The translations under genes and the position numbers were made by a program. Below are positions 56,263-64,000 of a stretch of 64,000 nucleotides of DNA, piece by piece (the first letter of the stretch is position 1; the number at the start of each line of letters is the position of its first letter). Source of the DNA: Pseudeuparius sepicola (taxonomy: Eukaryota > Arthropoda > Insecta > Coleoptera > Anthribidae); the NCBI GenBank assembly GCA_963920635.1, contig OY987304.1, forward strand, positions 30,752,365-30,816,364, given 5' to 3'. The notes under the pieces are model-generated. The model saw only the letters and a program-made list of their open reading frames with translations. It searched no databases and was not told the DNA's origin.

Positions 56263-56322
56263 ATTTTCTCTGCTGTGGCCCTTCTACGCTTTCGCATGTG
56301 CCCACCACATTCTCTTATCAAA

Positions 56323-56363
56323 TAGCGAAATACGAAATAGCGAAATACGAAATAGCGAAATGT
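56323..56363. repeat. 15-bp tandem repeat
   Basis: AGCGAAATACGAAAT repeated about 2.7 times. Confidence 0.7.
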
Positions 56364-56611
56364 TCATGCATCAGTACAACATAATGTATAATATTAATAG
56401 TAAAGTTATTATACTCACGATAGACTTACCCACGGTATGTCAGTAACGAATCCGAAAACAAGGCAAATCTGCGCATCTACGTCAGTTGCGAGTCGCGAAT
56501 TGAAAATGCGGTTGTGTTTTACGATTTTTTATAGTTTACAGTTTAATGTGTCAAGAAAAAAGTGTAAACAACTGCCAGTCCAGCTCGACAGTGCTTTAAA
56601 ATAGGCCAGAA

Positions 56612-56809
56612 ATGCCGGGATGTGCAGTCAGCGTTTGTCCAAATAATAACAGAAAGAGTAAGGGAACGGAAATTAAGTACTATAGATTTCCCAAGGACAA
56701 TAATCTTGCCAAAAAATCGATTGCTGCATGCCGCAGACAAGACATATGGAGCAATTTAAATTCTGACTCGCAACTGACGCCTCACAAGATGCGCAATGAC
56801 ATACCGTGG
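56612..56809 (+). CDS. THAP-like first exon, zinc-binding half lost
   Basis: ATG then MPGCAVSVCPNNNRKSKG, YYRFPKDNNLAKKSIAACRR, ending PW|GTAAGTTT, a good donor; 66 codons, phase 0. THAP is a DNA-binding C2CH zinc domain found in host factors and P-element transposases. The first C-x4-C and the RFPKD are present, but the later C-x2-H reads IWSNLN: Cys and His are replaced. Probably a relic or a broken gene start. No downstream exon identified. Confidence 0.5.
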
Positions 56810-57059
56810 GTAAGTTTATCGTGATTATACTTTGCATAGATATTTATTTTAAAGTCCTGACAGAGCGCTTTCGGTTAAATAACCATCATCAGTGTCATCT
56901 ATAATACGTAGATATAGTTATGTCATAAATCACAAGATCAATTAAACTGATAAACTTACTTGTCGAATTCTTTGTCAAGGTTTATGTTTTGCATGGTTGA
57001 TTCAGGAACTCACAAAGTTTTCTCCTAAGTTTGGCATACGGAATAACTGAGCTTAACAT

Positions 57060-57350
57060 AACCACTCCTTATATTTTAGTTTCCTTTGACGTCAGGAGTT
57101 TGTTCACGTCTAAAAGTGTCAAGTTTGTGGGAGATCTACGCGTCAATAAGGTTAATGATTATACTGTCAACCTCCGATCAAATCATATTTGATCGGAGCT
57201 GTCAACACACTTTACTCAATTTTTGCCTTTCTCAAGTTTTTTTCTTTTAATAATGAATTTTACTCACAGCCCGATGGCTTAGCCATGGGTAGTAGTCTCT
57301 CTCCACTTTTGGCTGAGATTTTTATAAATAATTTGAAAAACACTGCTATT
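57060..57350 (+). pseudogene. Penelope-like reverse-transcriptase fragment
   Basis: VSFDVRSLFTSKSV (motif A region) in one frame, then FSFNNEFYSQPDGLAMGSSL and SPLLAEIFINNL in another, the Penelope-type FxFN...Y.Q..GLAMGxxLSP signature. Between them, CTCCGATCAAAT and its complement form a hairpin (57172-57198) at the frame break. Confidence 0.85.
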
Positions 57351-57649
57351 ATAACGCTTAATAATACAGAAATCCTTCATCAATATTTACTTATTTACCG
57401 TTTCCTTGTACATAGTTTGGGGGGGGGGTCTAATAAATGGGGTAATTTGGTGTGAACTGCTAGTTTGATTTCACCCCCCTGCAAACTTCCCTGGCTCGAC
57501 AAATTCTGGACCGCACCACTCCTGGCGCCTGAGCAGAAGACGATAAAAAGAGGCTAAATAACATCTTAGGCCCAAAACCTCTCTACAACACTCTAGATAT
57601 TTTTGAGGTTTTTAGACCTCATTTTCTCCCAATTCCAACTTAGATACAT

Positions 57650-57812
57650 ATACAATGAAAGGGGCAAAAAACGTACAGTCAGAATTTTCTATAATGTTGA
57701 AGAAGATGACCCCCTAGGAGGGTTGAAACATATAAGCATGTACAGTTGATGATTAAAAAAAAGCTGTGTTTGTGGAGCTGAGACTGTAAGTTTTTGCCCC
57801 TTTCGTTGTATT
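57650..57812. repeat. short inverted-repeat element
   Basis: TACAATGAAAGGGGCAAAAA at the left and the complement (TTTTTGCCCCTTTCGTTGTA) at the right, 160 bp in all. Confidence 0.65.
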
Positions 57813-59673
57813 CTCCTGCTTCACTTCAAGACATGGACTATTTCCTCAGTTTAGATATACATATAGTTTTATATAGTTGTCTTTGATATTTTTTTTAGCG
57901 TTCCATAATATATATCATATATTTAAGGAAATATGCCTAAAAATGAAAATTCCTTGCTCGGTTAATTTTCGAGATAACTACACAAAACTTTATATCGTCG
58001 CAATCAATCATTAGTAATATTTTGTGTTAAAATTCAACTCCAAAATTTTAAACAAAGCACCTATATATTTTGATATTACCTACTATTTAATATCTGCCTG
58101 AATATTAACTTTGATTTATATTCGTATTCCCCGAGAAATTCTACATACCTATGGTCAGTTTTTGAGTTTTTTCTGGTACAAAAATAGCAAAAATAATGTA
58201 AATTGGGACAACCTTCCAAAAAAAATAATTGCAAGCCACTACAAACATATATTTTGTTGATTTTTTACGCAGATCTAAAAAATATTTAACTTGAGATTTC
58301 GTCAAAAATAAAAAATATGTTATATAATATAAACATTTGGCAATTTTGCTTCCAAGGAAGGCAGACCACGCAAACAGGAATAATTGGACACTCTGTTTGA
58401 ATATAATCGTTGACTAAAATATTTAATTCAATCAACGACATCATGTAAAAACATCCTGTATTGTTCTGGATTTTGTTGTCAAGGAACACCTGCAAAAACG
58501 AATAACTGTTCCTATCATGAAAACTTATCGTCACCAACTTTATTATTTTTGTAATAAAAATATCATCTGTTGAAGATTATAACAGAACTTATAAGCGATT
58601 TTGCGAGAAATGTTAGCATTTGATGAAAAATTAACCAGTACCTACTTAATATTGATAAAATAAAAGAAAAAAGTGTTGTTGGTCTTAAGACCAACCAAGA
58701 CTATTCCTGCTGGCTGAAGTACCTAGTTACACTAACAGTTTTTGAAATAAAAATCTAACATTTTCAATTACTGATTACCGCGGAAGTACCTACCTCCATT
58801 ATAGTCCAATTACACCCTCTAAACTACTTCCGGTTTACCTATAACCATATAGATTAAAGGAGCCATAGATAGGAAAAGGCATTGTTGAAACCGTCCGCAA
58901 AAATTCCTGCTGCACCAATTTTTAAACTTTAATTTTGGAACGACAACATAAATTGTAATTTCATACAATTCTTAGGACTGGATACTAAGTTTTCATTTGG
59001 TTATTAGTTTTAATATAAAATTGTGTGCAAAATAATTAATTGGTGTAGCGGGCGGAAATTTCAACAAGTGCAATTTAACTCTCTTGTAGATTCCCACTGC
59101 ACAATATTTGAAATCTCCTCAAAATATTCTTTCTCATGACATATCACACATATTAGCATCAATTTGTTTGAAAATGGGATACATTTTTATTAATTTTCTA
59201 AGTTGGCCCATGAAAGAGCCAAAACAAGACAAGCCAGCAGGGTCCGTACTTTTGTGGGATTTCACAATTTTTTCAATTAAAAAACTATTTCTTATTATTA
59301 CCATTGAATTTTAAATTGTACGATAAATTTACTCTTTATTTATTTACAAGTTTAAAATGTCAGAAATTAAGGAAATATTATCACCTAAAAAAACAAAAAT
59401 ATTATTTATTGGCTTTTAGATTTTAAGTGTTGAAGCCTTGGTAGTCGTAAAATAGGTATATATTGTTCTTATAATTATAATTGCTGTTAAAAATTCATAG
59501 GCAATAGTGTACCGAAAGTGGCAAAACTACATAAATATTCATTACGTCTTGTTACATAGAAGGAAACAAGTTCCCAGAAAATTTTGATCGGCTTGGCCAG
59601 CCTGAAATGGATTGTAAAAATAATACGAAGACAAATCAAAACACCCCACACATTTATGTTTGAATTAATAACC
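57813..59673. other. nothing recognised
   Basis: AT-rich, ORFs under 85 codons without family features. Confidence 0.4.
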
Positions 59674-59681
59674 ATTATGAA

Positions 59682-60753
59682 CATAGACGTAACTAGGGGG
59701 GGGGGCTGGGGGGGGCTTAGCCCCCCCTACATTTCTATTAGCCCTCCCTAAAATGTAAAGGATGTGCGAAGATATGCTTCTCGTAAACAGAATAGATCTA
59801 ACATTCTGACAACGCAATGTTACGCAACACGGCGAACACCGCACGCGCCTTTTTAAATTCACCAATTTCGACGAATCGCTTGCTCTTGCGGAATCTTGCG
59901 CCTTGTGCCCCCACAAAATCCGACTGAAATTTAAACGCGCAAGCGAGAGCGAACACACCGTGCCTGCTGCCGAGAGAAAGAGAGACGAGACGGGCGTCGG
60001 AGAATGTACCTACTTTTGCTGTGCCAGACTCCAGACTTTTATTTTGTTATTTATCGAGTGTATTGTTGTTTCGTTATAATATGTACTATGTAAATAATCT
60101 TGCATCACAGAATAGTAGACATTCTCAACATTTTTTCTCTGGTTTCTACTCGGAAACCTCTACTTTTTCATAATGTTTTTTCTTAAATGAATTAAATATG
60201 ATTCAAAATTACCAGTAGATAGACCTATACATTAATTTTTGAAGCCTTAAAATAACGTTTTTGGGTGTGGCACCTCAAGGTACAGGGTGATCCAATCAGT
60301 AACGTATTTAGAAGGGCGAGACCGAATCCATTTCGGAATTTGAAAATATTCGCTCCAGCTTGCAAATTTGAAGATATTGGGATTTCCCAAGACCAATTTT
60401 ATGTAATTTTTCTTCAAATTTTTAAAAAATTTCGCTTGCCGAGTAATTTTTAGAATTATTTTAAACGCCCTTGTTTAAAAAAAGACACAAAAATTGTCCC
60501 TCCACCACTCGAAATTAATTCCTATATACGTCATACGTCACGGAAAAGTGATCTCGTAGCCTCGGCCTACCATTTTACAGAATGACATGTAAAAATACAT
60601 ATACCTTTGTAAGTAGCGTACCGACTTTCAAAAATTTATTCTTAATGGATTAAATAATTCCTTGTCAGGGCCCCGCATTTTCATGCGGCCCCGCAAAATC
60701 TTGAGCCGGTCCTGATCAGCCCCCCCTAAAAATATGACCTAGTTACGTCTATG
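59682..60753. mobile_element. hAT MITE, 1072 bp, perfect 8-bp TSD
   Basis: 16-bp perfect TIRs CATAGACGTAACTAGG; flanked by ATTATGAA on both sides (59674-59681 and 60754-60761). G/C runs (GGGGGGGCTTAGCCCCCCC) lie just inside the left end and CAGCCCCCCCT inside the right. No transposase. Confidence 0.92.
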
Positions 60754-60770
60754 ATTATGAATATTTTAAT

Positions 60771-61202
60771 ATGCACTTTCAAAGTCACTTGACTAGCCAA
60801 GGAAGTTATACTGGACGTATAAATTCAAGGACAAGACAAGAAAATCCTAACGACTTGGAGACGAAACAATATTTTGTTAACGCTGGAAGAGAAAATATAT
60901 CTAAACCTACATGGTTTTTGCATAAGGACTATAAACACAAGGAACGTCTTAATTTAAATTATACAGATTGTTACCAACCGAAGACATTTTTGAAAATTGT
61001 CCTTATTCTTACCTTTGAATGTGGCGTTGAGGCAATCCCAAAAGGCAGTCTGAAACAGAAAAGAGATGAAAATGAGAGAAAACAAAAAAGAAGTGTTACG
61101 GGTTTACTTCTGGCGGGAAAGAAGAAAAATGCGATACGAAAATATGGAGATACAGATAAAAATCTCTATAATTTAGTTGACACTCGCTCGCATACACTGT
61201 GA
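60771..61202 (+). CDS. hypothetical ORF, 143 codons
   Basis: Begins MHFQSHLTSQGSYTGRINSR just after the hAT element; polar, lysine-rich later (KQKRDENERKQKRS). No family recognised. It is longer than its neighbours but may still be chance. Confidence 0.25.
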   Translation: MHFQSHLTSQGSYTGRINSRTRQENPNDLETKQYFVNAGRENISKPTWFLHKDYKHKERLNLNYTDCYQPKTFLKIVLILTFECGVEAIPKGSLKQKRDENERKQKRSVTGLLLAGKKKNAIRKYGDTDKNLYNLVDTRSHTL

Positions 61203-64000
61203 TGTTAAATTAATATTTGTGAACAGTGGCGGTGCGGCCAGTGTCCAAATTTCAATTTAACACTATACATGCAGTGATCTGCTCAAAAATAGTAATTTAC
61301 GTAAGCAGGGTTTTGCAAGCTGGAAAGAGCTGTAAAACACTTTTTTTACCACTAACCTGAGAAATCACCATTATTTACCTTATTCCTCTAACGAGAAGTA
61401 ATATTTCTCTCCCTAGGTAAATAGTAAATAATAATGATAATAAAAATACCTAGGTAAATAATGAAAAATTTTCTATGTGACATTTAAAAATTAGTTTCAT
61501 TTTATCAGCTTGACAACTGAACTCCTAGGCTACTTGATATTTCGAAGTATTTGAAAAAAGCCAGAAATGACTAAGATATCAAAATCTAATCAAATATGTA
61601 AAATATGGCAATATTTCAATGTTAGTAGTAAAAAAAATTCTTATACACTTCGGCTGAGAAGGCCATTATTTACCTCGCATATTATATCCTTCGGCGCTAC
61701 GCGCCTCGGGATATAAAAATGCTCGATAAATAATGACTCACTTCTCAACCTAGGTGTATAATATCATATTCTGTAATGTAACGTACAATATATTTCCATG
61801 ACCTACACTATGGATTCTAACTAAATTTAATAAATTTACCAACAAATAGGTGCTGGGATACAAACAAAAATAATTATTACTAACTACAAGTAATAGATGA
61901 TATTTTGCAATATTTATGTTAAATGTATAACAATTGTGAACATTAAATAATTGAATCTCTGAAATGCTGGGGGTTTGTTCACACTTTTTGTGGTGGCATT
62001 AACAAAACTGGTTTGACATGACACTCATTTACTCTGGAGCATCCTGCTTGGATTTTATTTACTAGGTATATCAACTTTGTTTTGAATAGAATCTTTCTGG
62101 TTGCCTTCCGCTTACAAAGTATGGCTTCCTTCCCCTTGTCCTAAGTCCTCTATTTGTTAGTAGAATCGCTGAGCTTCGACGAAAGTAGAAGCGTTGACTG
62201 AAGAGTGAATCACCCAACGGTAGAAGCCTGTGAATTCAGAGAATGTACGCTTGGTATAAAAACCTAAAAACCGAATAAAGGCTTTGAACGAACATTGGTC
62301 TGATTGCCCTGGTAAACCAAGACATAAATTGTGATACCACACTTTTAGGTTTTTTATCTGTGCCACCACAAATACAGGTGCGCATGGCGAGTGTAGGTTA
62401 TCATTGCCACCCCAAGCAGCATTTTTAGTGTCCGTTACGTTCCGGCGACTTTTGTTTGCAACTTTAAAGTTGTGATTACTACTGATAGGAACGTAATTAC
62501 TACGTTCCTATTACGTCCCTGCGACCAAAATGGGGAACATTTTGAGGGTGATAGATACGTAACGGCGACCACCTAGCAACTTACACCGCCACGACGCGCT
62601 TACGTTCCGGCAACGTGGTGGAGACGTAGCAGCGTGGTCACCGCTACTTTGTTGGATTTGTTTGCTTCCTTACATTCGCGTCCTCGCTTTGTCTTTGTCT
62701 AAATAACTAAAAAGTAGTCTAGCCCAGCATCTTCCGTCATTTTTCAATAACCGTGGAAAATGGAAGTACCTAATATTTATTTTTAACTTATGTCTATGAA
62801 TAATGGTAGGTTTAAGAAAGGTATTAATTTGCTGATTTTTCTCGTTGCTAGATTCAAGAAACTAAAACGATTGAAAATTTTCTGTCAAATATGACGTTGA
62901 TAGATTGAAAAGTAACAACGCGCCCTCTCAAAATGCATGTTTTAACACTTTTTTATCGGGAGGATAAATTACGAAAATGTGCGAAATTACCTAAAAATGC
63001 TGAAAAATGCTTTTTTAATATTTCTATAAGTTATACGAGTTCATTTTTGCTCATTTTTCTCTTTTTTGGGACAATTTTGAAGAAATAACTATTTCAGTAC
63101 CAAAGGAAATTGACATTTGATATTAATGGCGTCTATCATTTTATAAGAAAATATGGCGTAGATTTCAGTAGGTAATTACTTCTAAGTATTATTTACCTTA
63201 AAATGGGTGTTTGAAGGCTTTGGTAGTAACGGCAACTAGACTTTTTTCACTTTAAGGTAATTCCTACCTTTAAGACGAAAATTAGTTTTAGATATTTTAA
63301 ACTCTAAAGTCCCAATTACTACAAGAGAACTTCAAAGTTCCAGAAGCCTCGTTTAAGTTCCGAATGCTACTACTAGGTCTCATTTGGAACTTTAACCTAT
63401 AATTTTTATATGAGAGTGTTATTTTCAGCCGGTATGTTTTGTGCTATATTTCGAAATGTTGATATTTAAAATTGTAGCCACTCAAGGGAAGCGTTTTGTA
63501 ATTTTGTATTGAAGACAAGTGCTTGTGTTTCTATTCGTTTCATCCAACTGCTGCTTTAATTTTCTATAAAATGTGAATGTGTCTCTATAATTTTTCTTCT
63601 TTCTAATGGCTGACATTTTCATCACTTCGCAAAAACGACCCAATCCTTCAAACGATTGTAAGGAACTAAATGTAGTTTCCATTTTGGTCCCTATAGAAGT
63701 GACAGTTACTTTAAAGTATTTTTTGTAGTCATTGGAACTTTCTAGTAATTTTAAAATGGAGTGGGAAGTAAAACTTACCATACAGTAATTTTCTCGAGTA
63801 GCGGGAAAGTTAATTTTTACTTTAAATATGACTATATAGTTCCGTAACTTTGGAGGTATTTCTAAAGTCGCTAAGATGTAGAAGTTACTTTCACCGTTAC
63901 CATAAAGTAATGAAAACTTTAAAGTGATAAACAAGTAACACGACAAAGTAATTGTGACCATTGAATATAACTTTAGAGTTAACGTGACTTTAACGTAATT
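61203..64000. other. repeat-like, no gene
   Basis: 61300-61770 has repeated ATTATTTACC words and TATCCTTCGGCGCTACGCGC; 62420-62660 has repeated ACGTTCC and GCGAC words; 63200-64000 has many ACTTTAAAG-type words. These look like old transposon pieces that I cannot delimit. Confidence 0.4.

Larger units (their letters stand above)
54330..56294. mobile_element. foldback element with terminal arrays of hairpin repeats
   Basis: Outer inverted ends CGAAAGCGTAGAAGGGCCAC / GTGGCCCTTCTACGCTTTCG. Just inside lie two arrays: 54365-54580 (about seven units) and 55998-56262 (about eight), in inverted orientation. Each ~33-bp unit is a hairpin, AATTTCGTA-CTTTTC-TACGAAATT. The 1.4-kb middle has no recognised ORF. 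Confidence 0.85.

Noticed and set aside
57690..57750. Hammerhead-like motif GATGACCCCC...GGGTTGAAAC near the Penelope RT
   Set aside because: The required C3 and U4 are absent (AAGATGA) and stem II does not close against GAAA properly; at best a decayed ribozyme.
1..64000. CRISPR arrays, bacterial operons, integrated virus
   Set aside because: The repeats have no spacers of CRISPR type, genes have introns, and no viral structural or polymerase motifs were seen apart from retrotransposon proteins.

Overview
This window reads as nuclear DNA from an arthropod, most likely an insect. It is AT-rich and has spliced genes with GT-AG introns. It is loaded with eukaryotic transposons: mariner/IS630, hAT-like, copia, Penelope-like, LINE and tRNA-derived SINEs. 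No bacterial gene organisation, rRNA or CRISPR is visible. The species cannot be named from what is here.

Three host genes can be assembled by hand from splice sites and reading phase. (1) The best supported is RECK, on the minus strand from 48594 down to 28739. Thirteen exons encode about 868 residues, missing only the N-terminal ~100: cysteine-knot repeats, Frizzled-like and EGF-like parts, three Kazal-type motifs and a GPI-type tail. Its introns hold most of the transposons between 29 and 43 kb. (2) A minus-strand gene from 26529 to 5383 (four exons, in phase, 410 residues) looks like a divergent type II membrane protein of the alpha-1,4-galactosyltransferase family that has lost its DXD motif. 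(3) A plus-strand secreted or membrane leucine-rich-repeat gene (12929-17354, two coding exons, 246 residues) lies inside the ~14 kb first intron of gene 2. A THAP-like exon at 56.6 kb and two small ORFs (4.4 and 60.8 kb) are uncertain.

The most unusual region is 17764-20411, also inside intron 1 of gene 2. It is an array of ~520-527 bp monomers, two and a fraction head to tail and then more in inverted orientation. Four copies of a type I hammerhead self-cleaving ribozyme are present, three with fully paired helices. The whole array is flanked by an 11-bp direct repeat, so it seems to have inserted as one piece. This fits a retrozyme-like (non-autonomous, ribozyme-bearing) retroelement. Penelope-like sequences, which could supply enzymes for such elements, occur at 31.6-32.9 kb (an inverted pair carrying a GIY-YIG endonuclease) and 57.1 kb (reverse transcriptase).

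Layout: 0-5 kb mostly empty, with a tandem repeat carrying Pol III B boxes; 5-26.5 kb galactosyltransferase-like gene with nested LRR gene, ribozyme array, copia relic and TIR elements; 28.7-48.6 kb RECK with nested transposons; 48.6-64 kb gene-poor, with a hAT-like copy, a foldback element made of hairpin repeats, a THAP-like exon, Penelope RT and a hAT MITE with a perfect 8-bp target duplication.
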